From positions 3,295,493 through 3,341,231 of the forward strand of contig CP070812.1 of the NCBI GenBank assembly GCA_020344015.1: 45,739 nt of DNA, written 5' to 3'. Source of the stretch: Gemmatimonadota bacterium (GTDB lineage Bacteria > Gemmatimonadota > Gemmatimonadetes > Palauibacterales > KS3-K002). Of the stretch, positions 1-7,375 are shown piece after piece (the stretch's first letter is position 1; each line of letters opens with the position of its first letter). Made by a program: the position numbers and the translations under genes. The notes under the pieces were generated by a model. That model ran no database searches, was not told the DNA's origin, and was given only the letters and a program-made list of their open reading frames with translations.

Positions 1-912
1 GGCGAGTATGGTCACTGCCGCGTCCGCGTGACGACGAAGCGGAACGGCGGCAAGGCGAGCGCGCTCAACTCGGGGCTGGCGATGGCGGAGCATCCCATCG
101 TGCTCTGCATGGATGCGGACTCGCGACTCGAGCCGCAGACGATCAAGTCGGCGGTCATCCATTTCCGCGACCGGTCGGTCGGCGCCGTGGCCGGCAATGT
201 GAAGGTGGTGAACCGGCGCAACCTGTGGACGCGGCTGCAGGCGCTCGAGTACATCGAGGGACTCAACATGGCGCGTCGCGCCCAGGGCTTCCTCGCCGCG
301 GTGAACATCGTGCCGGGCCCCATCGGGATCTTCCGCCGCGACGTGCTGGTGAGCGTCGGCGGCTACGACCGCGACACCTTCGCCGAGGACGCCGACATCA
401 CGCTCAAGATCCTGACGGCCGGCTGGAAGATCCGGTACGAGCCGCGCGCCGTCGCCTGGACCGAGGCGCCCGAGCGGCTGGTCGACCTCATTCAGCAGCG
501 CTACCGCTGGACGCGTGGCATCCTGCAGGCGCTCGGCAAGCACCGGCGCACGCTGCTGTTGCCGCTACCCGACCTGCCGCTTTGGCTCTCGCTGATCCAG
601 ATGGGGTTCGAGTCGATGGTCTGGCCGGTCATGAACGTCTACGGCCACCTGTTCTTCGCCTACGTGGCGGTCGCCTTCGGGATGAGCGAGATGCTGCTCG
701 CCTGGTGGACGCTGCTAACGCTGCTCGACCTGGTGGCGGCCCTGGCGACGGTCGGTATGGAAGAGGAACAGCTATCACTCGTGCCGTACGCTTTCGTCTA
801 CAGGTTCTTTTTCATTCTGTTGATCGATGTGGTGAAGCTTTGTTCGACGCTGGAAGAGGCACTCGATATGCGGATGACGTGGGGGAAACTGGAAAGGGTG
901 GGAAGGATATGA
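1..912 (+). CDS. Glycosyltransferase family 2, processive polysaccharide synthase (5' end missing)
   Basis: The reading frame is open from base 1, so the N-terminus lies outside the window; 303 residues remain. Processive GT2 synthases polymerise a beta-linked sugar chain from nucleotide sugars at the inner membrane. The fragment shows a DAD metal-binding motif (D38/D40), an EDAD motif holding the catalytic acid (129-132) and the QxxRW acceptor motif (QRYRW, 166-170). Hydrophobic C-terminal stretches from about residue 195 are probable membrane helices. The stop overlaps the next start (ATGA), so the genes are probably translationally coupled. The deacetylase two genes downstream suggests an N-acetylated polymer such as poly-N-acetylglucosamine, as in PgaC/PgaB systems. 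That substrate is inferred; cellulose or hyaluronan synthases share the same motifs. Confidence 0.85.
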   Translation, partial: GEYGHCRVRVTTKRNGGKASALNSGLAMAEHPIVLCMDADSRLEPQTIKSAVIHFRDRSVGAVAGNVKVVNRRNLWTRLQALEYIEGLNMARRAQGFLAAVNIVPGPIGIFRRDVLVSVGGYDRDTFAEDADITLKILTAGWKIRYEPRAVAWTEAPERLVDLIQQRYRWTRGILQALGKHRRTLLLPLPDLPLWLSLIQMGFESMVWPVMNVYGHLFFAYVAVAFGMSEMLLAWWTLLTLLDLVAALATVGMEEEQLSLVPYAFVYRFFFILLIDVVKLCSTLEEALDMRMTWGKLERVGRI

Positions 913-1211
913 GCATCATACAGATAATGGTGACGATCATCATCGTGACAATCCTGGTCACGGTGATACTCGGCGTGGCGTCCTACGCGGCTTACTGGCT
1001 GCGACGCGGCAGGCGCCCGGTCGAGCTGCTGGAGATCAGTATGGCGCCCCGTTTCTTCTGCCGCTACTCGGTAAACGGCAACGGGAAGACCGTGGCCGAG
1101 GGTAGCGAGGTGGGCGCGATTCAGATCGACAGCCCGGTGCCGCGTCGCCGGCCACACGTTGTCAGGTTCACGCCGGTGACGGACAGCGGGAATGGTGGCT
1201 CCCGTAACTAA
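909..1211 (+). CDS. Small membrane protein between polysaccharide synthase and deacetylase
   Basis: A 100-residue protein with one strongly hydrophobic N-terminal helix (about residues 6-33), a basic stop-transfer patch (LRRGRR) and a soluble tail of about 65 residues. It starts at ATG 909, overlapping the upstream stop by 4 nt, with GGAAGG just before it. A longer same-frame extension runs back inside the synthase gene and is rejected. Its end overlaps the deacetylase start by 20 nt, so three genes are read as one tightly coupled unit. The position and topology recall accessory subunits of synthase-dependent systems such as PgaD/IcaD, but I see no recognisable sequence match. Function is unknown beyond a likely partner role at the membrane. 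Confidence 0.7.
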   Translation: MSIIQIMVTIIIVTILVTVILGVASYAAYWLRRGRRPVELLEISMAPRFFCRYSVNGNGKTVAEGSEVGAIQIDSPVPRRRPHVVRFTPVTDSGNGGSRN

Positions 1212-3069
1212 GCCTCCCCGGGAACGCACGGCCGGTACCTGGGGTGCGGCGATCGTACTGCTCGGCGCGCTGGTCGCCGGACTGGTCGGCGGCGCGGTCC
1301 TGCTTTGGCGCTCCATCGACATCGATCTGCTGCTCGAGGCGGCCACCGAAGAGGCGCCGCCCCCGGTCGACGAGTTCGTCGCCCAGGTCCCGCTCCCCGA
1401 GCTGCCTACGACCACAGGCTGGACCGCTCATATATATATGTCGCAGCGTTCGGCGTCCTTCTTCCCCGAGCCGAACTACTATCCCGCCCTCATCGACCGC
1501 TGGGAGTCCATTCTGGCCGGGATCGGCGCCGACGTCGGCCTGGTGGGCAGTGCCACAGGCATCGAGGCGCTGCCCGCGGCCGAGCTCTTGGTCGTCCCGG
1601 CGGCGATCTGCCTCGAGGCCGGCGAGCGTGCTGCGATCCGCCGTCGCGTCGAAAACGGCGGCCATCTGCTGGTCACCTGGGCGCTGGGTGCCCGGGATGA
1701 GAACTGCAACTGGGTTGGCTTCGACTACCTGCGCGAGCTGGCCGGCGCCGAGACGGCCGGGACCCTCGAGGGGGAGCCCCCAACCTATATGGTCGTCCCG
1801 CACGGCAGCGTGGTCGCGGCCGGGTTGCCTCCCGGTTCTCGCCTGGAATTGAGAACCGAGTCGTGGATCACGCTGCGTGCGGACGCATCGGACGTCTTCT
1901 GGTCGGACTGGGCGCTGAATCCTCTTCCAGCGCCCGAGGGTGGTGTGGGCGGCGGGGCGGTCGCTCGCACCACCCGGTCCGGCGCCCGTGTCGCCTGGTT
2001 CGGCTACCGTCTCGATGTCGCCGCCCGCCGGCGCGACCAGCGGCTGCTCGAGCGGCTGTTCGAGAACGCCGCGCTCTGGGCCGCCGGCCACGTGCTGGCC
2101 GAGGTCGACCCGTGGCCCGCCGGCCATCGGGCCGCCATGGCCGTGACCCAGGATGTCGAGCACAGCTTCAACAACAGCGTCCGGCTGGCCTTGGATTTGA
2201 GCGAGCTAGACATTCCGCTGACCTTCTTCGTGGTTACTCAGCTCGCCCGCGAGCACCCGGAGCTGGCCGAGGTGTTGAATGCCGCCGGCGAGTTGGGTAG
2301 CCACAGCGCCGACCACCGCCAGATAGGCGGCCGTGTCTGGGCCGCCCAACTGGCAGGCGTCAAACAGACGCGCGCCGACATAGCCGCCTGGTCCGGCGAA
2401 CCGCCGCTCGGCTTCCGGCCGCCGCGCGAGCTGTTCGATTCGCTGACCTTGGAAGCGTGGCGGCGGAGCGGCGGTCTCTATCTCGCCGCCTCGAACGGCG
2501 CGCGTAACGCCGTCCCCGCGATCTTCGACGTGCGATCGGGTCGGGTCGTGGTGCTCCCCCGAGTAGTCGACGACGACTACGCTATCATCGTGACCCGTGG
2601 CCAGACCCGGCCCGACTCGCTCCGCGCCGCCTTCGTCGCTGGGCTGGAGAAGATGCGCGCTCTCGGCGGCCTGAGCCTCGTGACCACCCACACCCAGCTC
2701 ATCGACTCGGGACGCCGCGTCGAAGCCGTTGCCTCGGCCGCCCAGGCGGCGCGGGACGCCGGCGACATCTGGCTCGCCCATGCGTCGGAGATTGCTGAAT
2801 GGTGGCTGGCGCGCTCGCAGTTGGAGCTGACTGTGCGCGAGCGCGATGACCGCAGCGCGATCCTCTTCGTGCTCAACAAAGGAGCGTCGGCCGTCGAGTC
2901 GGCATGGCTGCACGTCTACCTGCCGGAAGAACCCGCGACCTTCGCCGCGCCGGAGATGGGCGACATTATCTTAGAATCGCACTACGAGGCGGGTGGGCTG
3001 CGCGTGCGGTTGCCCACGGTCATTCCCGGTGAGTCACTGGAGATCCTGCTGCCGCGACGCCCGGCCTAG
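1192..3069 (+). CDS. Membrane-anchored polysaccharide deacetylase (NodB-like)
   Basis: A 625-residue protein with a TM anchor at about 19-40. A middle region (about 75-300) of alternating beta/alpha pattern resembles the glutamine-amidotransferase-like fold found in some glycosidases. A NodB-type carbohydrate esterase domain covers about 312-540, and a short beta-rich tail ends the protein. NodB motifs are visible: D321 in TQDVE (catalytic base), H371/H375 in HSADH (metal), the FRPPRE motif around R409, and H500 in TTHTQ (catalytic acid). The family removes N- or O-acetyl groups from polysaccharides. Coupled to the synthase upstream, it probably modifies the nascent polymer in the periplasm. 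The ATG at 1192 lies inside the preceding gene. The link to the synthase's product is an inference. Confidence 0.85.
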   Translation: MVAPVTKPPRERTAGTWGAAIVLLGALVAGLVGGAVLLWRSIDIDLLLEAATEEAPPPVDEFVAQVPLPELPTTTGWTAHIYMSQRSASFFPEPNYYPALIDRWESILAGIGADVGLVGSATGIEALPAAELLVVPAAICLEAGERAAIRRRVENGGHLLVTWALGARDENCNWVGFDYLRELAGAETAGTLEGEPPTYMVVPHGSVVAAGLPPGSRLELRTESWITLRADASDVFWSDWALNPLPAPEGGVGGGAVARTTRSGARVAWFGYRLDVAARRRDQRLLERLFENAALWAAGHVLAEVDPWPAGHRAAMAVTQDVEHSFNNSVRLALDLSELDIPLTFFVVTQLAREHPELAEVLNAAGELGSHSADHRQIGGRVWAAQLAGVKQTRADIAAWSGEPPLGFRPPRELFDSLTLEAWRRSGGLYLAASNGARNAVPAIFDVRSGRVVVLPRVVDDDYAIIVTRGQTRPDSLRAAFVAGLEKMRALGGLSLVTTHTQLIDSGRRVEAVASAAQAARDAGDIWLAHASEIAEWWLARSQLELTVRERDDRSAILFVLNKGASAVESAWLHVYLPEEPATFAAPEMGDIILESHYEAGGLRVRLPTVIPGESLEILLPRRPA

Positions 3070-3154
3070 TGCTGGTGAAACAGCGCCTTTCCGATCCTCG
3101 TATCGCTACCTAGTATCCCACCCTCAGATCAACCGCCTTTAACGGGAGAACGTC

Positions 3155-4579
3155 ATGGCCAGGCTGTGGGCGTTGTTAGTCGTGGGCTTGGTTGGCTGCC
3201 AGGCCCCGCAGGACCGGCAGGAAACAGATGCACACATCGCGGCGATAGAGTCTGAGCTGAAGCCGCGCCTCGTGATCCGCGGCGAGCCGGTTGAGACCGA
3301 GACGCTGGCGGAGCGAATGGAGAGGCTGGGCGTGCCCGGCGTCAGCATCGCCGTGATCAACGACGGCGCGATCGAGTGGGCCCGCGGCTACGGGTCGGCC
3401 GATGTCGAGAGCGGGCGGCCGGTCACCACGACCACGCTCTTCCAGGCGGCGTCGATCAGCAAGCCGGTGGCGGCGACCGCGGCGCTCAAGTTCGTCCAGG
3501 ACGGACTTATCGATCTCGATGAGGACGTTAACGGCAAGCTCGTGAGCTGGAAGGTGCCGGAGAACGAGTTCACCGAAGCGCAGCCGGTGACGCTGCGCGG
3601 GCTGGTCACCCACACGGCCGGCATGACCGTGCACGGCTTCCCGGGCTACGCCCGCGCTGAAGAGGTACCATCGACGATCGGCGTGCTGGACGGGGAAGGG
3701 AACACCGATCCCATCCGCGTCGACATGGAGCCGCGCAGCGAATGGCGCTATTCGGGCGGCGGCTACACGGTGATGCAGCATCTGCTGACCGACATCGCCG
3801 GCAGCCCGTTCCCGGAGATCATGCGGGAGATAGTGCTCGAACCGTTCGGCATGAGCGAGAGCACCTACGAGCAGCCGCTACCGGAGGCACGTTGGGAGCA
3901 GGCGGCCACCGGTTATCAGTCGGACGGGAAAGAGGTCGAGGGCAAATGGCACACCTACCCTGAAATGGCCGCCGCCGGCCTCTGGACTACACCCACCGAC
4001 CTGGCCCGCTTCGCCATCGCCATCCAGGATGCCAACGCCGGCGAGTCGGAGGCCGTGCTGTCGACCGAGATGGCCCGGCAGATGCTGACCCCTGACATGA
4101 ACAGTCACGGGTTGGGGCCGGCGATCATGGGAGGTGGCGCCCGCTTCGGGCACGGCGGCTCGAACGAAGGCTTCCGCTGTACCTTCACCGCCTTCATCGA
4201 GGGCGGCAGCGGCGCGGCCATCATGACCAACTCGGACAACGGCGGCGCCTTGGCGCAGGAGATACTCGTCAATATCGGGATCGAGTACGGCTGGCCCGGC
4301 TTCGAGCAGGACGAGCGGGTCGTCGTCGAGTTGGAACCTGCGGTCTACGAGGAGCTGGCGGGCCGCTACAACATTCCGCCTGCGGGTGTGGTGACGCTGG
4401 AGTACGTCGACGGGCGGCTGTGGGCCGATGCGACATTCATCGAACGCGTCGAGCTGCTACCGGAATCGGATACGGTGTTCTTCACGCGTGACGCCGGCAA
4501 CCGCGTGACCTTCGTCAGAGAAGACGGCCGAGTAGTAGCGTTCCTAGTGCAGGGAACGCGCGCTGAGCGGGTTGAGTAA
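3155..4579 (+). CDS. Serine hydrolase / class C beta-lactamase-like lipoprotein
   Basis: A 474-residue protein of the beta-lactamase/transpeptidase-like family. A lipoprotein signal ends at C15 (LVGC), so it is probably anchored in the outer membrane or periplasm. The SxxK nucleophile motif is SISK (S100-K103), the YxN position reads YSG (Y199) and the third motif is HGG (H333). This set is typical of esterases, D-aminopeptidases and uncharacterised members rather than true resistance enzymes. The last ~80 residues (from about 395) form a small beta domain resembling DUF3471, often attached to this family. Start chosen at ATG 3155 behind GGGAGAA. It appears monocistronic, converging on the minus-strand gene ending at 4809. 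The substrate cannot be read from sequence. Confidence 0.88.
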   Translation: MARLWALLVVGLVGCQAPQDRQETDAHIAAIESELKPRLVIRGEPVETETLAERMERLGVPGVSIAVINDGAIEWARGYGSADVESGRPVTTTTLFQAASISKPVAATAALKFVQDGLIDLDEDVNGKLVSWKVPENEFTEAQPVTLRGLVTHTAGMTVHGFPGYARAEEVPSTIGVLDGEGNTDPIRVDMEPRSEWRYSGGGYTVMQHLLTDIAGSPFPEIMREIVLEPFGMSESTYEQPLPEARWEQAATGYQSDGKEVEGKWHTYPEMAAAGLWTTPTDLARFAIAIQDANAGESEAVLSTEMARQMLTPDMNSHGLGPAIMGGGARFGHGGSNEGFRCTFTAFIEGGSGAAIMTNSDNGGALAQEILVNIGIEYGWPGFEQDERVVVELEPAVYEELAGRYNIPPAGVVTLEYVDGRLWADATFIERVELLPESDTVFFTRDAGNRVTFVREDGRVVAFLVQGTRAERVE

Positions 4580-4683
4580 GGCGACAGTGTGTGGTAAAGA
4601 AGCTCGACATTGGACAGCCGCAATCGACCAACGACGCCCGGCTCACTTCCCGATTATCGACGCCAGACGTTCCACGTTCGGCA

Positions 4684-4726
4684 AAACGACGCACGAGAGT
4701 CGTACGTCGAATCTCGGGCGTCGTTT
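4684..4726. terminator. Hairpin between convergent genes, likely bidirectional terminator
   Basis: Arms 4684-4698 and 4712-4726 pair over 15 positions with one mismatch around a 13-nt loop. A-rich sequence (AAAA) lies on the left and TTTGTTG on the right. It sits between two genes that converge (stops at 4579 and 4809), the expected place for a shared terminator. The rest of 4580-4808 holds only the heptad repeat listed separately. Confidence 0.6.
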
Positions 4727-4746
4727 GTTGAAGAAAAGCCGAAGAA

Positions 4747-4781
4747 TCGGTTGTCGGCTGGCGGCTGTTGAATGTCGAAAT
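4747..4781. repeat. Degenerate heptanucleotide tract, 5 units, downstream of the metallo-hydrolase gene
   Basis: Five in-phase 7-mers: TCGGTTG, TCGGCTG, GCGGCTG, TTGAATG, TCGAAAT. A matching 35-nt tract with the same final two units (TTSAATG then TCGAA) lies at 5772-5806, on the other side of the gene at 4809-5747. Confidence 0.55.
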
Positions 4782-4808
4782 ACCCGCCGGCGCAGCTGTT
4801 CCAGAAGA

Positions 4809-5747
4809 CTACGGCGAAAAGGCGATCCGCGTTCCCAGCCCGGCTTTCACGCAGTAGTCCCCGTAGACTTTCTCGAATATGGCGACGCCTACGTCACCCG
4901 TGCAGTGGGTCGGCGCGACCCGACGAACGTTTAGCTCGTCCTTCATCATGTTGGCGAGCTGTGCGATGTAGTCGGCGGAGTAGGGAACGAGGTGGAAGCC
5001 ACCTGTGACCAAAGCCACCTCGGCGCCCGTCGCCTGCTTCGCCGCTTTGACGATTTCCTCGATACCGCTGTGCGAGCAGCCGGAGATAAGCACCAGCTCG
5101 CCGGTCTGCGTCTCGAGGGCCAGCGACACTTCCGGCAACCCGATAAGCTGCGCTTCGGCCTCGTTCGGTGGGTAGCGCGTGAAGTAGCCGATATGCGGTG
5201 ACCGGGTGAAGATGAGGTGGACCCCTTCTTCTACCTCTCTGTTCCCGGCCACGAACTCCATGTTGTCGGTCGCATACCGGTAGCCGGGCCGGTATTCTCT
5301 TCCTTCCTGCGTGGCGTACCCCAGGTGTCCGTCCTGAGGGATGTACAGGTGCACCGAAGGGTTCACCTCGAGCAGGTAATCGAGCCCGGCGGTGTGATCG
5401 CCGTGGGCGTGCGACAGCACCGCGAAGTCGACCTCGCGCAGGTCGACGCCGTAGGTCCTGGCGTTGTGCTCGAGTACCGCTGCGCTGGTCCCGCCGTCGA
5501 ACAGGATGGTGTGGCCGTCGTAGCGGACGAACGCCGAGTAGCCCCACATGGGTATCCCCGCGCCGATGTCTGCGCCGCGGTGGTCGAACAGCTCGAGCAG
5601 CCAGTTGCCGTCGCTCTCCTGCGCGGCCCCTGGCCCTGTACTCTCGCCGAGGACGACGAGCGCCATGAAGGGCAGCACCGCCACGGCGGCGCCCAGAAGT
5701 TTCGCACGCCCGGGGTCCGGCGGTCGGCTGGCGTTTCTAGCGTTCAT
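4809..5747 (-). CDS. Secreted metallo-beta-lactamase-fold hydrolase (COG1237-like)
   Basis: A 312-residue protein with a hydrophobic N-terminal segment (about 17-35) that is a signal peptide or anchor. The MBL metal motif is HAHGDH (H113, H115, D117, H118). Further likely ligands are H226 in GCSHSG, H252 in GGFHL and H281 in PTHCTGD. The GCSHxGI and GGFHL motifs are typical of the COG1237 branch, whose named members are the archaeal 7,8-dihydropterin-6-yl-methyl-4-(beta-D-ribofuranosyl)aminobenzene 5'-phosphate synthases. Most bacterial members are uncharacterised, and an exported one is unlikely to make a pterin. The gene stands alone and is bracketed by two related heptad tracts. Fold and metal site are well supported; the reaction is not. 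Confidence 0.82.
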   Translation of the reverse strand: MNARNASRPPDPGRAKLLGAAVAVLPFMALVVLGESTGPGAAQESDGNWLLELFDHRGADIGAGIPMWGYSAFVRYDGHTILFDGGTSAAVLEHNARTYGVDLREVDFAVLSHAHGDHTAGLDYLLEVNPSVHLYIPQDGHLGYATQEGREYRPGYRYATDNMEFVAGNREVEEGVHLIFTRSPHIGYFTRYPPNEAEAQLIGLPEVSLALETQTGELVLISGCSHSGIEEIVKAAKQATGAEVALVTGGFHLVPYSADYIAQLANMMKDELNVRRVAPTHCTGDVGVAIFEKVYGDYCVKAGLGTRIAFSP

Positions 5748-5771
5748 CCTTCCTCCGGGTACACGGTCTAC

Positions 5772-5806
5772 TCGATGGTCAATTGTTGGCTGTTCAATGT
5801 CGAATC
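5772..5806. repeat. Degenerate heptanucleotide tract, 5 units, upstream of the metallo-hydrolase gene
   Basis: In-phase 7-mers TCGATGG, TCAATTG, TTGGCTG, TTCAATG, TCGAATC. The tract fills most of the 71-bp gap between the OmpA-family stop (5819) and the metallo-hydrolase start (5747). It matches the tract at 4747-4781 in unit length, unit number, orientation and final units. Confidence 0.55.
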
Positions 5807-5818
5807 TGTCTCCCCCAA

Positions 5819-7270
5819 CTACTGGTTCCTCACAACAAACTCGACGCGCCGGTTCAGGGCCATGCCATCCGGCGTATCGTTCGAGGCGATGGGCCGCGAC
5901 TCGCCGTAGCCGCGCACCGTGAACCTGCCGCGCTCCAGACCCGGATAGGTGCCGGTCAGGTACTGGAAGACGGCGAGGGCGCGCCGCTCGCTGAGCTGCA
6001 AGTTGTAGCCGGCGGCGCCGCTGGCGTCGGTGTGTCCCTGGATCTCGATCTGAGCTTCCGGCCGGTCGAGTAACGCCTGCCCTACCTCGTCGAGGACGCG
6101 GCGCGAGGTCGGCAAGAGGTCCGCGCTATTGGTGCGGAAGTAGATCGACGAGAGGACCAGGCGCCCGGCCTCGAGGCCCGCCTGGATGCGGGTGCAGCCG
6201 TTCTCGTCGACCTCGCGCTCGGCCGGCGTGTTGGGACAGCGGTCGAGGCCGTCGGGCACCCCATCCCCGTCGCTGTCCACGGGGCAGCCGCTTTCGTCGA
6301 CTTGGACGCCGGTCGGCGTGTTGGGACAGCTGTCGAGTCCGTCTGGCACGCCGTCGCCGTCGGCGTCGAACGGGCAGCCGAACTCGTCCACCTGCACGCC
6401 CTGCGGCGTGTTGCCGCAGCGGTCGATTCCGTCTGGCACGCCGTCGCCGTCGCTGTCGGTCGGGCAGCCTCGCTCATCGACCGGCGCGCCGGGCAGCGTG
6501 TGGGAGCACCGATCGATCTGGTCGATGACACCATCCTCATCGCTATCGAGCGGGCACCCGCGGGCGTCGGCGGGCGCACCGCGGGGCGTGGCGGGACAGC
6601 GGTCGTACTCGTTGAAGACGCGGTCCTTGTCGTCGTCACGGTGCACGCCGAAGAAGAGCGTGATGCCTCCACTGATCTCGATGTTGTGGGTCAGCTCGTC
6701 GGCGATCGTGAGGCCGGGGTTTAGGTTGCCCCGGGTCTCGCTCAGCGTCTTGGGTAGCAGGTGGTCGCGCCCCTCGAAGCGCAGCGCCACCCCACGGGTC
6801 AAGAAGATTCGGAGACCGCCACCGAAGTGTCCGCGTAGCTGGTTCTCCTGTGGCAGCCCGTCGGGATCCCAGTGCATTATGCCACCGCCGACGAGGATGA
6901 AGAACTGTGCCTCCGGCGAAAACTGCAGGTTGTATCCGATGCTCCCGCCGTACAGCAGCGTATTGATGTTACGCTCCGTCCCGCCCTCCTCCACCATAGT
7001 CAGAGGGACGTAGCCTCCCTCGGCTTGCAGAAACATGTTGAAGTGGAAAGTCCAGCCGAGACGGGCGCCGAAAGTGAGCTGTCGCTCGTCCAACGTGAAC
7101 TGGACCTCGCCGGCGCCGAAAGCCGGCTCTTTGGGGTAGAAGACCCCAGCGTAGGCCTCGAATTCGAAGCCGTCGCGCCCTTTGTCGGCGCGCTGCGCCT
7201 CTAGCGAGGTCGCGGTTGCCAGCATGACCAGGAGAAGGAGCGCCGTCGGGAAGAATCGCATCGTCGTCAT
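5819..7270 (-). CDS. OmpA-family outer membrane protein with thrombospondin type 3 repeats
   Basis: About 483 residues: signal peptide (cleavage near SLEAQ), an N-terminal beta-barrel-like region to about 195, and five 30-residue TSP3 repeats rich in DxDGDGVPDG calcium loops with paired Cys (about 210-355). An OmpA peptidoglycan-binding domain follows (about 365-483), containing GHTDASG and LSERRA. Such proteins link the outer membrane to peptidoglycan; the Asp-rich repeats bind calcium in homologues. Start candidates are GTG 7273, ATG 7270 and ATG 7261; 7270 is preferred because GGGGG lies just upstream. It lies downstream of the TPR gene on the same strand with a ~105-bp gap. Confidence 0.88.
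   Translation of the reverse strand: MTTMRFFPTALLLLVMLATATSLEAQRADKGRDGFEFEAYAGVFYPKEPAFGAGEVQFTLDERQLTFGARLGWTFHFNMFLQAEGGYVPLTMVEEGGTERNINTLLYGGSIGYNLQFSPEAQFFILVGGGIMHWDPDGLPQENQLRGHFGGGLRIFLTRGVALRFEGRDHLLPKTLSETRGNLNPGLTIADELTHNIEISGGITLFFGVHRDDDKDRVFNEYDRCPATPRGAPADARGCPLDSDEDGVIDQIDRCSHTLPGAPVDERGCPTDSDGDGVPDGIDRCGNTPQGVQVDEFGCPFDADGDGVPDGLDSCPNTPTGVQVDESGCPVDSDGDGVPDGLDRCPNTPAEREVDENGCTRIQAGLEAGRLVLSSIYFRTNSADLLPTSRRVLDEVGQALLDRPEAQIEIQGHTDASGAAGYNLQLSERRALAVFQYLTGTYPGLERGRFTVRGYGESRPIASNDTPDGMALNRRVEFVVRNQ
6224..6673 (-). repeat. Five 90-bp tandem units encoding TSP3 calcium repeats
   Basis: The conserved step recurs at about 6224, 6314, 6404, 6494 and 6584, an exact 90-bp period that keeps the reading frame. 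Each unit encodes C-P-N-T-P, then a VDE-GCP stretch and a DSDGDGVPDGLD loop. The three units nearest the OmpA domain are the most alike; the two N-terminal ones are more diverged. Confidence 0.85.
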
Positions 7271-7375
7271 CACACCACCCCCGGGCTCGAGGACGCTAGG
7301 TAAGCGGTCCCTGACTTCGGTAAGCCTGTCTACAAGATGTCGGCCGTTGCCCCTGGTGACAAGGAGAAGAGAAGA

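Noticed and set aside
1430..1440. TATATATATG run near the start of the deacetylase as a promoter
   Set aside because: It lies inside a clearly coding region (HIYMSQ) and has no matching -35 box.
2615..2628. ACTCGCTCCGCGCC inside the deacetylase gene, resembling part of the hairpin element
   Set aside because: Only 14 nt, no second block and no flanking arms; expected by chance in coding DNA of this GC content.
3155..4579. Antibiotic-resistance beta-lactamase
   Set aside because: YSG replaces the YxN motif and HGG the KTG motif, and a DUF3471-like tail is present, all typical of serine hydrolases with other substrates.
4572..4934. 120-codon plus-strand frame after the serine hydrolase
   Set aside because: It spans the hairpin and heptad repeat and runs antisense into the metallo-hydrolase 3' end; composition is non-coding.
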